64,000 bases of DNA from Flavobacteriaceae bacterium MAR_2009_75. Its GTDB lineage: Bacteria > Bacteroidota > Bacteroidia > Flavobacteriales > Flavobacteriaceae. The position numbers and the translations under genes were made by a program. The number at the start of each line of letters is the position of its first letter. Positions within the stretch are counted from its first letter, which is position 1. The DNA is taken from assembly GCA_002813285.1 (NCBI GenBank), contig PHTZ01000001.1:890501-954500 (forward strand). Reading direction: 5' to 3'. Under the pieces are notes generated by a model. The model was not told the DNA's origin. It saw only the letters and a list, made by a program, of their open reading frames with translations, and made no database searches. Positions 25,279-34,501 of this stretch are shown one piece after another.

Positions 25279-27041
25279 GCAACTTCCTCTTCCATAAATT
25301 GAGCTTCGTACAACTTACTGTAATAGCCACTACGCTTTAACAGTTGCTTATGGGTACCAGTTTCAATAATCTTACCGGCATCCATAACGATAATCTTATC
25401 GGCCTGTTTTATGGTCGCCAAACGATGTGCGATTATAATCGAGGTACGACCTTCAGTAATCTTTTCAGTGGCCCGCTGTATTAATTGTTCGCTATAGGTA
25501 TCTACGGAAGACGTAGCCTCATCTAACACCAAAATACTTGGATCGCTCACATAAGCCCTCAAAAATGCCACTAACTGACGCTGACCGCTCGAAAGCATTG
25601 TGCCCCTTTCTTTGACATTATATTGATATCCTCCAGGTAGGCTAGATATAAACTCATCTACTCCGATTTCTTTAGCGGCTTCTTTAATATGCTCTAAAGT
25701 AACGGAGGGGTTTTTCAATGAAATATTATTTTCAATGGTATCGGCGAACAAAAAAACATCTTGTAATACCACGGCAATATGTGAGCGCAAAGATGCCAGT
25801 TTAAAGTCTTTGATATCGACATCATCGACCAAAATGTTTCCGGAGTTAATCTCATAGAAACGGTTCAAAAGATTGATAATCGTAGATTTTCCGGCTCCCG
25901 TGGCACCGACTATAGCCACCGTCTCCCCTGCTTTCACCTCAAATGAAATGCCATGTAGAACTTCCTCCTCCTCAAGATACCCAAACCGTACATCAGAAAA
26001 TTTAAGGTCGCCGCGAACATTTTCTTTCTCCACAGAGCCTACATCTTGAATATTGCTTCTCGTATCCAAAATTTTAAAAACCCTGTTGGCTGCGACCATT
26101 CCCATTTGCAGCGTATTGAACTTATCCGCAATTTGCCTCAACGGCCGAAATAGAATTTCAATATACATGATAAAGGCAAAAATGGTACCTGCTATATCAA
26201 CACTTATATTGGCCACATTTTGCAGTCCGCCATACCATACCACAAGACCAATGGCTACTGATGAGACAATTTCTGCAATGGGAAAGAAAATAGAGTTGTA
26301 CCAAACCGTTTTAAGCCAAGCGTTTTGATGCTTCTCATTAATTTCCCTAAAATTCTCGCTCTCAATTTTTTCACGGGTAAAGAGCTGAACGATTTTCATA
26401 CCCGTAATTCGCTCTTGTACAAAAGAGTTTAAATTCGAAACCTCTGCCCGAACATCGATAAAAGCCACTTTCATCGCTTTTTGAAATAATCGGGTCGCGT
26501 AAAGAATAAGTGGAAGTATGGCAAATACGATTAAAGCAAGCCTCCAGTTTAAATATAGCATCATGGCCGCTGCCGCAAACATTTTAAGTAAATCGGCAAC
26601 TATCACGAAAAAACCCTGACTAAAAATTTCCCCGATACGCTGCATATCGGCCACGGCCCGGGTCACTAACACACCTAGCGATGAGTTGTCGAAATATTTC
26701 ATACGAAAGCCAAGCATGTGCTTAAAGAGGTTAATGCGAACATCTTTGATTACAGATTCACCCAACCAGTTGGCATAATAATTAAATAGTAGCTGACTTA
26801 TTACCTGAGCCAACAAAATAATAAGCATAACAACTGAAAGATTCAACAATTTTTCGCCATCGGGCACCACAATAGCCTCATCAACGATTTTCTGTACGAT
26901 TAGGGGGCTTATGGCCGCAAAAACCGACAGAAAAATTGCCGCCACGGCAACACCGTAAAACGTTAATCTGTATGGACGCGTATGGGCAAGTAAACGTCTG
27001 AAAAGTCGAATATCAAAAGCTTTTCCAGAATCTTTATCCAT
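25275..27041 (-). CDS. ABC exporter, fused permease-ATPase (MsbA-like)
   Basis: 588 residues: six membrane helices (about 25-320), then an ABC domain with Walker A GATGAGKST near 380, Q-loop VVLQDVFLF, signature LSSGQRQ, Walker B ILVLDEATS and switch histidine in IIAHRL. It is a half-size exporter that would work as a homodimer. A lipid or drug substrate is possible, but the sequence does not decide. Its start overlaps the end of truA by 8 nt. Confidence 0.93.
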   Translation of the reverse strand: MDKDSGKAFDIRLFRRLLAHTRPYRLTFYGVAVAAIFLSVFAAISPLIVQKIVDEAIVVPDGEKLLNLSVVMLIILLAQVISQLLFNYYANWLGESVIKDVRINLFKHMLGFRMKYFDNSSLGVLVTRAVADMQRIGEIFSQGFFVIVADLLKMFAAAAMMLYLNWRLALIVFAILPLILYATRLFQKAMKVAFIDVRAEVSNLNSFVQERITGMKIVQLFTREKIESENFREINEKHQNAWLKTVWYNSIFFPIAEIVSSVAIGLVVWYGGLQNVANISVDIAGTIFAFIMYIEILFRPLRQIADKFNTLQMGMVAANRVFKILDTRSNIQDVGSVEKENVRGDLKFSDVRFGYLEEEEVLHGISFEVKAGETVAIVGATGAGKSTIINLLNRFYEINSGNILVDDVDIKDFKLASLRSHIAVVLQDVFLFADTIENNISLKNPSVTLEHIKEAAKEIGVDEFISSLPGGYQYNVKERGTMLSSGQRQLVAFLRAYVSDPSILVLDEATSSVDTYSEQLIQRATEKITEGRTSIIIAHRLATIKQADKIIVMDAGKIIETGTHKQLLKRSGYYSKLYEAQFMEEEVA

Positions 27042-27786
27042 GTTTTTTGGTAATCTTTTCAGGGTATAAAACAGAGGTCAAATATAATCCTTTTGCAGGT
27101 ACCGATGGGCCCGCCATACTTCGGTCTTTGCTATTTATGACCGTTTTAACATAGGCCACCTCCGATTTGCCCATGCCAACATCTAAAAGCGTACCGACCA
27201 CGGCGCGCACCATATTTCTTAAAAATCGGTCTGCGGTAATTGTGAAAATCAATTTTTCACCTTCAATAGTCCAAAATGCTTTTTTAATATCACACAAATA
27301 CGTTTTGACATCAGTATTCGATTTTGAAAAACACTCGAAGTCATTATAATCCATCAAAAGTAAAGCCGCCTCGTTCATCTTTTCAATACTCAGCGGTTGC
27401 TTTATATAATGTGCAAAATCGAAATAAAATGGGTTTTTGTCTCGAACCAGCCAATATTCATAAGTGCGCTCGATTGCATCAAATCGTGCATGTGCATCCC
27501 CATCAACTTTAAAAATTTTATGAATTGCGATATCTTCGGGAAGAAAAGCGTTCAGACGGTAAATTACATTTTGAATATTTTCTATTTCATCACTTTCAAA
27601 ATGGGCGAACATTTGTTTGGCATGAACGCCGGTATCTGTTCTTCCTGCACCGACCAAGCTCGTCGGCCGTCGCAAAAAAGTCGAAATAGTTTCTTCTAGC
27701 ACCTGCTGAACACTTCTGGCATTCGGTTGGCGCTGCCACCCATGGTAGTTCTTGCCGAAGTATGAAAACTCAACGAAATATCTCAA
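27034..27786 (-). CDS. truA: tRNA pseudouridine synthase A
   Basis: Makes pseudouridine at positions 38-40 of tRNA anticodon arms. 250 residues. The catalytic Asp51 lies in GAGRTDTGVHA. The N-terminus MRYFVEFSYFGKNYHGWQRQ is typical. It is transcribed toward, and overlaps, the ABC exporter. Confidence 0.97.
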   Translation of the reverse strand: MRYFVEFSYFGKNYHGWQRQPNARSVQQVLEETISTFLRRPTSLVGAGRTDTGVHAKQMFAHFESDEIENIQNVIYRLNAFLPEDIAIHKIFKVDGDAHARFDAIERTYEYWLVRDKNPFYFDFAHYIKQPLSIEKMNEAALLLMDYNDFECFSKSNTDVKTYLCDIKKAFWTIEGEKLIFTITADRFLRNMVRAVVGTLLDVGMGKSEVAYVKTVINSKDRSMAGPSVPAKGLYLTSVLYPEKITKKHG

Positions 27787-27796
27787 TGAAAAAAGT

Positions 27797-27804
27797 TATT
27801 TTTG
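27797..27804 (+). promoter_or_regulatory. -7 element candidate before phosphodiesterase gene
   Basis: TATTTTTG fits TAnnTTTG; the implied transcript starts near 27811, about 70 nt before the chosen start codon. No matching upstream TTTG. Confidence 0.3.
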
Positions 27805-27881
27805 ACCCTAAAGATAAAGCATAGTTATGAGTTCGAATTCATTTGCTTCGTTCACTACACTCGAAACAGACTAAAAAGCAC

Positions 27882-28376
27882 TTGAAAAAAATACTGCTAC
27901 TTTCTGATACCCACTCCCATATAGATGACGCCATTTTAAAATATGCCCGTCAAGCGGATGAAATATGGCATGCCGGAGATATTGGGAATCTTCTGGTAAC
28001 GGACACCCTAAAAAGCCTTAAAACCGTACGCGCGGTCTATGGAAACATCGATGACCATGTAATTCAGAAAGAATTTCCGCTGAACGATCGATTTTTCTGT
28101 GAGGGTGTGGAAGTATTAATGACCCATATCGGCGGCTACCCCCCCAAATATAATCCTCATACGAGAAAAATGGTTGAGGAAAATCCTCCCAAACTATTTA
28201 TATGTGGCCACTCACACATTCTTAAAGTAATGATGGACAAAAAAAATAACGTACTACACATGAACCCCGGGGCATGTGGTAAACACGGTTTTCACCAAGT
28301 TAGAACTATGCTACGTTTCGCCATTGATGGTGAGAACATTAAAGATTTAGAAGTTATAGAACTTGGTAAGCGCTAG
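27882..28376 (+). CDS. metallophosphoesterase (YfcE-like)
   Basis: 164 residues from a TTG start (TTG AAA AAA ATA), giving the usual beginning KKILLLSDTHSH. An upstream TTG at 27843 would add 13 basic residues with no family match. Metal-binding motifs are SDTHSH, WHAGDIGN, YGNIDDH, LMTHIGG and CGHSH, in the order of the YfcE/MJ0936 phosphodiesterases. It probably cleaves a small phosphodiester; the natural substrate is unknown. The 5' leader holds a 15-codon ORF at 27827-27874, which I do not regard as a gene. Confidence 0.9.
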   Translation: MKKILLLSDTHSHIDDAILKYARQADEIWHAGDIGNLLVTDTLKSLKTVRAVYGNIDDHVIQKEFPLNDRFFCEGVEVLMTHIGGYPPKYNPHTRKMVEENPPKLFICGHSHILKVMMDKKNNVLHMNPGACGKHGFHQVRTMLRFAIDGENIKDLEVIELGKR

Positions 28377-28385
28377 ACCAATTTT

Positions 28386-28517
28386 TTAATTGATTACATA
28401 ACCTAATATCCAGTAAAGTATTATAAACACAACAACAAACCCTATACAGCCGCATTTTCCGCCACCGATTTTTTTTGCACCCCAACCAGCTAAAATAGCC
28501 TTTAAAATATTCTTCAT
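28386..28517 (-). CDS. 43-residue Gly/Cys membrane peptide
   Basis: A short gene starting at ATG (MKNILKAILAGWGAKKIGGG). An amphipathic, basic first half is followed by KCGCIGF and a hydrophobic helix (VVVFIILYWILGYVI). It reads well as a real small membrane protein: starts and stops are clean and composition is not random. Short proteins of this shape occur in other flavobacteria, from memory. It lies 20 nt downstream of nothing on its strand except the SDR gene 19 nt upstream, so cotranscription with the SDR is likely. Function is unknown. Confidence 0.65.
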   Translation of the reverse strand: MKNILKAILAGWGAKKIGGGKCGCIGFVVVFIILYWILGYVIN

Positions 28518-28536
28518 ATTCAATTTATTTTTCTAA

Positions 28537-29355
28537 TTATCCATTTGTTGTAAAACCTGGGTAGCATGTCATACCCCCATCAACAAAAATAGTAGTTCCG
28601 TTGACATATTCAGACTCATCGGAAGCTAGCCAACAGGCAACACTACCAATATCTTCAGGCACACCTATTCTCTTATAGGGTATTAACTTAAGCATTCCCT
28701 CACGCCCTTCCTCAGAACTCCAAACATCTTTATTTATTTCCGTTTTAATAGCCCCCGGCCCAATGCTATTACATCTTATTTTTTTAGGTGCATATTCTTG
28801 GCATATACTCTGCATCAACATTACCAACGCTCCTTTACTTGCCGCATAGTTGGCATGCCCTGCCCAAGGAATTACTTCGTGAACCGAACTCATATGTATA
28901 ATCTTTCCCAGCGAATTAGAAACTTCTGGCCGCATACCGCGCCTCAAAAATTCACGTATCGACTCTCTCGCACACAGAAATTGGCCCGTAAGATTTACAT
29001 CTATAACTTTTTGCCAAGCTTCTAATGACATCTCGTGCAAAGCATGGTCGATTTGAATACCTGCATTGGCGACACAAACATCGACTGTACCAAAATGAGA
29101 AATAGTTTTGGCAAACATATCTTGCACCTCTTTTTCTTTGCTTACATCACATTTGAAGGTGATGGCATCACCACACTTAGAATTTTTTGCTATAAAGTCT
29201 GCAACCTCTTCAGCCTTTTCTTTACCACTGTGGTAGTTTACCACAATATTGGCACCTTCCATACCCATAGCTTGGGCGACCGCCTTACCTATTCCCGAGC
29301 TTGAACCAGTTATGATGCAAGTTTGATTTTCCAATCTTTTGTTCGGTTTTTGCAT
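28537..29355 (-). CDS. SDR-family oxidoreductase (glucose 1-dehydrogenase-like)
   Basis: 272 residues, classical short-chain dehydrogenase. The cofactor motif is TGSSSGIG (16-23), NAG is at 97-99, and the catalytic residues are Ser156/157, Tyr170 and Lys174 (YAASK). The C-terminal DDG-like VNGTTIFVDGG is typical. The pattern IGVPEDIGSVACWLASDESEYV resembles glucose 1-dehydrogenases and 3-oxoacyl-ACP reductases. The substrate is uncertain. Confidence 0.92.
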   Translation of the reverse strand: MQKPNKRLENQTCIITGSSSGIGKAVAQAMGMEGANIVVNYHSGKEKAEEVADFIAKNSKCGDAITFKCDVSKEKEVQDMFAKTISHFGTVDVCVANAGIQIDHALHEMSLEAWQKVIDVNLTGQFLCARESIREFLRRGMRPEVSNSLGKIIHMSSVHEVIPWAGHANYAASKGALVMLMQSICQEYAPKKIRCNSIGPGAIKTEINKDVWSSEEGREGMLKLIPYKRIGVPEDIGSVACWLASDESEYVNGTTIFVDGGMTCYPGFTTNG

Positions 29356-29482
29356 AGCATAAATTTCTTGATTTATAAAAGTAAATCAAAAGACGATGTC
29401 AAACGAACCATCATACGGTTTGAATCAACAATACCGCCAATAGAATTAAAAAGCTAGTGTATAATTCAAAAATAGATATAAA

Positions 29483-29506
29483 AAACCCGGGCACTACCCC
29501 GGGTTT
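29483..29506 (-). terminator. terminator after DUF4293 gene
   Basis: AAACCCGGG and CCCGGGTTT with a 6-nt loop. On the minus strand it is followed by TTTATAT, so it fits the end of the DUF4293 transcript. Confidence 0.65.
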
Positions 29507-29535
29507 AACGCACTAATACTACTAAGATGTTAGGT

Positions 29536-29946
29536 TTAACGCAAACGATCAACAGATTTTACAAGATCCTCATCCTTCTTGATAGCCCTGTTGGCCAGGA
29601 CCAGAAAAACGATAGAAATTACAGGAATCAGCATCCCAATACCCTTCTCAGAAACCGAAGTATCTCCAGATAAATTTAGCGATCGATAAACGAAAAATCC
29701 TAGTAAAAAAAGGTTTAACAACAGGTTCAACCTGTTTATAACGAATTGATTTTTTCTCTTTTTAAATAATAATATGGCAATTAAAGCCAATACCGCAGAG
29801 CCATAAAATGCAACAGAAATCAATATTTCGTTCGAGGCGTAAACCTCTGCTCCATTAGCATCTGACCATAGGTTCACCCAAAACGGCAAAAGGCCTGAAA
29901 TTAGCACTACAAATAACAAATAAATAGTCTGTATTCTTTGAATCAT
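29536..29946 (-). CDS. DUF4293 membrane protein
   Basis: 136 residues from the ATG that begins MIQRIQTIYLLF, the usual start of this family. An in-frame ATG 120 nt upstream would add 40 residues of unrelated sequence, which I reject. It has four membrane segments (about 5-22, 43-62, 70-88, 100-118) and a charged tail (KKDEDLVKSVDRLR). DUF4293 is restricted to Bacteroidota and is commonly found near rho, as here. Its role is unknown. Confidence 0.85.
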   Translation of the reverse strand: MIQRIQTIYLLFVVLISGLLPFWVNLWSDANGAEVYASNEILISVAFYGSAVLALIAILLFKKRKNQFVINRLNLLLNLFLLGFFVYRSLNLSGDTSVSEKGIGMLIPVISIVFLVLANRAIKKDEDLVKSVDRLR

Positions 29947-30139
29947 CGTAAAAACGCCATAATCAGGTGCAAAAATAAGGGTCTTTTTACAAAAAAGCGA
30001 TGATGTATTGAAAATAATTTGTAATATTGCTTCGTTATTAGTTATAACACTTACCTTAAGGAACATCTGTTCCGAGTAATACTCACATAACGATACACTT
30101 CTTACAATTTACGAAGACTTATAATTTATACCATATTTA

Positions 30140-31771
30140 ATGTTTGAGATTTCAGATTTAAAAGCAAAAAAGCTGCCTGAACTTCAGGAAATTGCCAAAG
30201 GACTTAATGTACCCAAATTTAAGACCCTTAAAAAATTGGACTTGGTATACCAGATTCTTGATGTGCAAGCTTCAAACCCTAAGGTGGTTGCCGAAGTTGC
30301 CGCTACTAAAGATGTAGCTGCCACCAAAACGGAAGAAAAGCCAAAACCTAAGCCAAGAGCGCCTCGAAAAAGAAGTACGCCAGCGAACAAAAAAACAGAA
30401 ACTTCAACACCTTCCGATAGCACCGCCCCTGCTCCAACACAATCTGAGCCGGAAAAAAAGGAAATTGAGCCTAAGAAACCTAGACCTAGAGCCCAAAATA
30501 ATACCAACAATTCTAGCCCTGTTAAAAAGGACCAAAAGACCAATCAAGGGCATAAGAATCAGAATAATAAAAATCACAGACATCAAAAAAATACTCACGA
30601 CAAGAGTAATTTTGACAAAGACCTTAAAAACAGGTATAAAGAGCCAGAATACGAATTCGATAGTATTATAGAAAGTGAAGGTGTTCTTGACATCATGCAA
30701 GATGGTTACGGCTTTCTTCGTTCCTCTGATTATAATTATCTTTCTTCCCCTGATGACATCTATGTTTCTCAGTCACAAATTAGATTGTTCGGTCTAAAAA
30801 CCGGTGATACCGTACTTGGCAACGTTCGACCGCCAAAAGAAGGGGAGAAATATTTTCCATTGATCAAGGTGAACAAAATCAACGGGATCGACCCTCAAGT
30901 AGTGCGCGACCGTGTGTCGTTCGAACATTTGACTCCACTTTTTCCTCAAGAAAAGTTTAATCTTGCCGATAAACAAAGTAACATCTCGACACGAATTATC
31001 GACTTGTTCTCCCCTATTGGTAAAGGTCAAAGGGGAATGATCGTATCGCAACCTAAAACTGGTAAAACCATGCTTTTAAAGGCTGTTGCGAACGCAATTG
31101 CAGCCAATCACCCAGAAGTATACCAGATTATCTTATTGATTGATGAGCGACCTGAAGAGGTTACCGACATGCAACGTAACGTTCGAGGTGAAGTGGTAGC
31201 TTCAACCTTTGATAAAGAAGCTACGGAACACGTTCGAGTGGCCAATATTGTACTTGAAAAAGCGAAGAGATTGGTTGAATGTGGTCACGATGTAGTTATT
31301 CTATTAGATTCGATCACTCGTTTGGCACGAGCTTATAACACGGTTCAACCTGCATCAGGTAAGGTATTGAGTGGTGGTGTGGATGCAAATGCATTACACA
31401 AACCGAAACGTTTCTTCGGTGCTGCTCGTAACATAGAAGGGGGCGGTTCGCTTTCAATCATCGCTACGGCTTTGACCGAGACCGGCTCTAAGATGGACGA
31501 GGTTATATTTGAAGAATTCAAAGGTACAGGTAACATGGAGCTTCAATTGGATCGTAAGATTTCAAACAGAAGAATATTCCCCGCTATCGACCTTACATCT
31601 TCAAGTACGCGTAGAGATGACCTCTTATTGGATGAAAATACCATTCAACGTATGTGGATTCTTCGTAAGTATCTTGCAGATATGAATCCTGTCGAAGCGA
31701 TGGAGTTCATTGAACAGCGCATTAAACAAACGAAAAACAATGAGGAGTTTTTGCTTACGATGAATCAATAG
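30140..31771 (+). CDS. rho: transcription termination factor Rho
   Basis: RNA-dependent ATPase that ends transcription. 543 residues, longer than the 419 of E. coli. An N-terminal SAP-like helical part (to about residue 45) is followed by a basic, Lys/Pro/Asn-rich low-complexity insertion (about 58-165). Then come the RNA-binding cold-shock domain ([15 protein letters not shown] near 184) and the ATPase with P-loop [11 protein letters not shown] near 304. The insertion is known from Bacteroidota Rho and is expected to be disordered. A strong terminator follows. Confidence 0.97.
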   Translation: MFEISDLKAKKLPELQEIAKGLNVPKFKTLKKLDLVYQILDVQASNPKVVAEVAATKDVAATKTEEKPKPKPRAPRKRSTPANKKTETSTPSDSTAPAPTQSEPEKKEIEPKKPRPRAQNNTNNSSPVKKDQKTNQGHKNQNNKNHRHQKNTHDKSNFDKDLKNRYKEPEYEFDSIIESEGVLDIMQDGYGFLRSSDYNYLSSPDDIYVSQSQIRLFGLKTGDTVLGNVRPPKEGEKYFPLIKVNKINGIDPQVVRDRVSFEHLTPLFPQEKFNLADKQSNISTRIIDLFSPIGKGQRGMIVSQPKTGKTMLLKAVANAIAANHPEVYQIILLIDERPEEVTDMQRNVRGEVVASTFDKEATEHVRVANIVLEKAKRLVECGHDVVILLDSITRLARAYNTVQPASGKVLSGGVDANALHKPKRFFGAARNIEGGGSLSIIATALTETGSKMDEVIFEEFKGTGNMELQLDRKISNRRIFPAIDLTSSSTRRDDLLLDENTIQRMWILRKYLADMNPVEAMEFIEQRIKQTKNNEEFLLTMNQ

Positions 31772-31796
31772 GCAACTTAACTAATACTAGCAGAAT

Positions 31797-31824
31797 CCCG
31801 AAGTCTTGATCAATAGACTTCGGG
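31797..31824 (+). terminator. terminator of rho
   Basis: CCCGAAGTCT / AGACTTCGGG, a 10-bp stem with an 8-nt loop, followed by GTTTTTTTT. Confidence 0.85.
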
Positions 31825-32002
31825 GTTTTTTTTGCGATAAATTCTTAGAGCTAATTTTCGCATAATCCTATAAATCAACCTATCAAAAATGAATTTTTTC
31901 TAAAAAAAGCGAAATATCAGTATTTTCAAATATCTTTATAGAGCAAAAAATTACCCCCGAATTTTGCGTGTTGAAAAAAGTAGAACCTAAATCACTTATG
32001 AC

Positions 32003-32737
32003 ATGAAAAATTCAAAACCACTTATCTACACTTTTTTATCTTTTAGCCTGCTTTGCATTTTAACTTTAAGCTGCACTGAGCAAAGAGAAGACATCTCAAA
32101 GGAAGAAGTTAAAGAACCTGAAGGAATTATAGTCAGCCTGAAGGATGGTAAAGAATTTTATGACACCTATAGCGAAAGACGAGCTAACCTAATCAGAAAG
32201 TACGAAAACTCATTGAACAAGCGTACAATAAAGAAAGAGGGAACTGATGAACCAAACCAAATACAAGAATCAGAATCTGATACTATGGTCGGTGATTTCG
32301 TACCGACCCGTTATGTAGAATTTGATTATGAAAAACTAAAATCATATATAAAATTCATTGAGCAAGAGGCGGATGGTGCCGAAGTGTCAATTTCAAATTT
32401 GCGTATTTATTTAACGAATTACCCTAATAAAGATAAATTTGAGGATGGCAAACCAATTAAGGAGCCTAGACGAAATAGTGTTATGATGGTACCGACCACC
32501 ACAAATGGAAAAAAAGATTTTGCTTTTTACACGGCCGATGATTCTGAAGATGGCCAAAGAAAAGCTTACCTATTAACCGAAGAGCTTCAAGAAACAGGAG
32601 AATCAACCGGTGGTAAGCAGAAAACAAAGGCCTCGTTAGCACCAGGTAGCTTCTTAAAGCCCGCTGGACCTCCACCACCACCGCAAAACCAACAAAGTCT
32701 TTATGGTAACGAAGGAGGGCTTCGCCCACCATCTTAG
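32003..32737 (+). CDS. hypothetical lipoprotein with Pro-rich tail
   Basis: 244 residues. The signal peptide ends in lipobox TLSC (Cys24), followed by a Glu/Lys-rich region. A more structured part spans about 95-200: VPTRYVEFDYEKLKSYIKFIEQ and later VMMVPTTTNGKKDFAFYTADDS. The tail is GSFLKPAGPPPPPQNQQ. I recognise no family. The gene precedes two paralogous membrane-protein genes on the same strand, 34 nt from the first, which suggests an operon and a shared role at the envelope. Confidence 0.75.
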   Translation: MKNSKPLIYTFLSFSLLCILTLSCTEQREDISKEEVKEPEGIIVSLKDGKEFYDTYSERRANLIRKYENSLNKRTIKKEGTDEPNQIQESESDTMVGDFVPTRYVEFDYEKLKSYIKFIEQEADGAEVSISNLRIYLTNYPNKDKFEDGKPIKEPRRNSVMMVPTTTNGKKDFAFYTADDSEDGQRKAYLLTEELQETGESTGGKQKTKASLAPGSFLKPAGPPPPPQNQQSLYGNEGGLRPPS

Positions 32738-32771
32738 AATGCTCTCCCCTATTTCCGTAAGATTTCAATGA

Positions 32772-33464
32772 ATGGAGCTTTACCTAGATGTGTTTTTAGA
32801 GAATTCTTTTGTTCCCATATACGGGGTCACCTTAGTGATAGCGATGGTAAGGTATCCAAAGTATTTCGACACTTCTTTAAAATATTTCCCTATTCTATTG
32901 TTATATACTTTCTTCAATGAGTTATTGGGTGATTTAATCTACAAATATGACACGTTCAGCTTGGCTTTCAATGCACTTTACAATGACTCATACTTTGTAA
33001 TATACAATATATACAACATTGTATTCTTTCTTTATTTTCTCTATTTATTCAGAAACTATATTGAAAATAGACAGTTTAGAAAGTGGGTTAAAATTGCCAG
33101 TTTTTCATTTTTAGCAATTGCATTAATCAATCCGCTTTTTCAAGATTTTTTTCTAGAGTATCAATACCTAACATTTTTCATCGGTACCATTTTTCTAATT
33201 ATAACCACTGCTAAGTATTTGCATGAAGATTGGTGTAACAGAAAAGTTGGCTTAAAAACCATGAACATTTTATTCTGGATGGGCTCAGGGCTATTATTCT
33301 ACCACTTATGCTACCTTCCCATAAAGATTATTCGGTATTATAACGGATTTTATGGGTTTTCTGAAAATCCACTTCTCAGACCAATTCACTTGACGTTAAT
33401 ATTGATTATGTATATTTTGTTCATTGTAGGCTTTATACGCATGAAAAAGAGACTTATAAGGTGA
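32772..33464 (+). CDS. multi-pass membrane protein, paralogue A
   Basis: 230 residues with about seven hydrophobic segments and a basic C-terminus (RMKKRLIR). It aligns with the next gene over its full length. Shared features are YGVTLVIAMVRYPKYFDT, NELLGDLIY, IYNIYNIVFFLYF, ALINPLFQDFF, GSGLLFYHLCYLPIKIIRYY and MYILFIVGFIRMKKRL. Aromatic residues are frequent. No transporter or enzyme signature is seen. Several conserved polar residues inside helices (NE, YNIYN, INP) suggest a functional channel or sensor and not just an anchor. Confidence 0.8.
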   Translation: MELYLDVFLENSFVPIYGVTLVIAMVRYPKYFDTSLKYFPILLLYTFFNELLGDLIYKYDTFSLAFNALYNDSYFVIYNIYNIVFFLYFLYLFRNYIENRQFRKWVKIASFSFLAIALINPLFQDFFLEYQYLTFFIGTIFLIITTAKYLHEDWCNRKVGLKTMNILFWMGSGLLFYHLCYLPIKIIRYYNGFYGFSENPLLRPIHLTLILIMYILFIVGFIRMKKRLIR

Positions 33465-33572
33465 ACGGTAGGCTAGTTATATAATTTGCGTTAATTTTTA
33501 TGTACAATTAATTGTAAATATGAAAACCCCCTTTACCATCTAGGCAGATCTCAGCCCTAACCCCCATTCAAA

Positions 33573-34256
33573 ATGTTAAGATCTGTTTTAGAATATTCCT
33601 TTCTTTCAATGTATGGCATAGCTTTAATCGCTTCCATATATCGATATCACAAATATTTCGACACCAAATTAAAATACTTACCTATATTATTTTGCTATAC
33701 GCTGCTCAACGAGATACTGGGTTATCTTACCGCCCATCAACCACAGTTTAGTTTTTTCAGCAGCGATGCATTTTTATACTACAACCATATTATCTACAAT
33801 GTTTATAACATCATTTTTTACCTTTATTTTTTCTTGATTTATAGACACTACATAAAATCGAATAAAATTCGAGCTTCCATTTCTTTTGCCATAGTCTGCT
33901 TTTTACTAGTAAGTTTAATTAATCCATTTTTTCAGAATTTCTTATTGAGCAGCCAAACTTTAACTTATGTTGTTGGTGGAATAATTTTGATTGTATGCAT
34001 TGGTCTTTACTTAAGAGAGCTATTTAAAAATAAAAGAGTAAATTTTTTTGATAGCAATGTTTTAGTTTGGATATCATCTGGCTTACTTGTTTTCTATATT
34101 GGCTACCTCCCTATTAAAGTTTCCCGGTATATTCATTTCATCAATCAAACCACAGAAGCGCCAAACGTCCGAATCGTTCAATACGGTTTAATTATTTTGA
34201 TGTATCTTTTAATCATTACCGGGTTTATAAAACAAAAAAAGCGTTTATACGATTGA
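33573..34256 (+). CDS. multi-pass membrane protein, paralogue B
   Basis: 227 residues, the tandem paralogue of the preceding gene. Matching segments are YGIALIASIYRYHKYFDTKLKYLPIL, NEILGYL, IYNVYNIIFYLYF, SLINPFFQNFL, SSGLLVFYIGYLPIKVSRYI and YLLIITGFIKQKKRL. Divergence is considerable, so the duplication is not recent. A 108-bp gap separates the two, without a clear terminator. Function is unknown. Confidence 0.8.
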   Translation: MLRSVLEYSFLSMYGIALIASIYRYHKYFDTKLKYLPILFCYTLLNEILGYLTAHQPQFSFFSSDAFLYYNHIIYNVYNIIFYLYFFLIYRHYIKSNKIRASISFAIVCFLLVSLINPFFQNFLLSSQTLTYVVGGIILIVCIGLYLRELFKNKRVNFFDSNVLVWISSGLLVFYIGYLPIKVSRYIHFINQTTEAPNVRIVQYGLIILMYLLIITGFIKQKKRLYD

Positions 34257-34305
34257 TACAATTACTGACAGTATTTCATGCCGTTATTGCATGATTCATT
34301 TATAA

Positions 34306-34320
34306 ATTATTTTAACATAT
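34306..34320 (+). repeat. 15-bp direct repeat, first copy
   Basis: ATTATTTTAACATAT occurs here and again at 34395-34409, perfectly conserved. This copy overlaps the left arm of the 11-bp inverted repeat before proC. Confidence 0.6.
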
Positions 34321-34474
34321 ACGCCTCTGTTAAAATTATCTTCCATAGAATTGCTATAACTATTGCTCTAACACGTCAAGTATAAGAAATATCTATTATT
34401 TTAACATATCCAAAGCCAAACTCTATAAGACCAATTGGCATTCCGCATGGTTATTGAACCCTTAGAGGCGTATA
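34318..34474. repeat. 157-bp inverted-repeat structure upstream of proC
   Basis: TATACGCCTCT (34318-34328) and AGAGGCGTATA (34464-34474) are perfect inverted arms flanking 135 bp. Both ends carry TA, the target duplication of IS630/mariner-type elements, so this may be a miniature inverted-repeat element. Alternatively it is a long-range stem in the proC leader RNA. It has no ORF. Confidence 0.45.
34395..34409 (+). repeat. 15-bp direct repeat, second copy
   Basis: Second copy of ATTATTTTAACATAT, inside the inverted-repeat structure. A partial inverted version (TGTTAAAATTAT) lies at 34327-34338. Confidence 0.55.
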
Positions 34475-34501
34475 CATTTTTATTGAACTTAAAAAAAACA
34501 A

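Noticed and set aside
27827-27874. 15-codon ORF before the phosphodiesterase gene
   Set aside because: No family match, polar low-complexity content; probably only leader sequence.
34257-34501. A known riboswitch upstream of proC
   Set aside because: I see no match to a riboswitch class I know; the inverted repeat is reported instead without a class.
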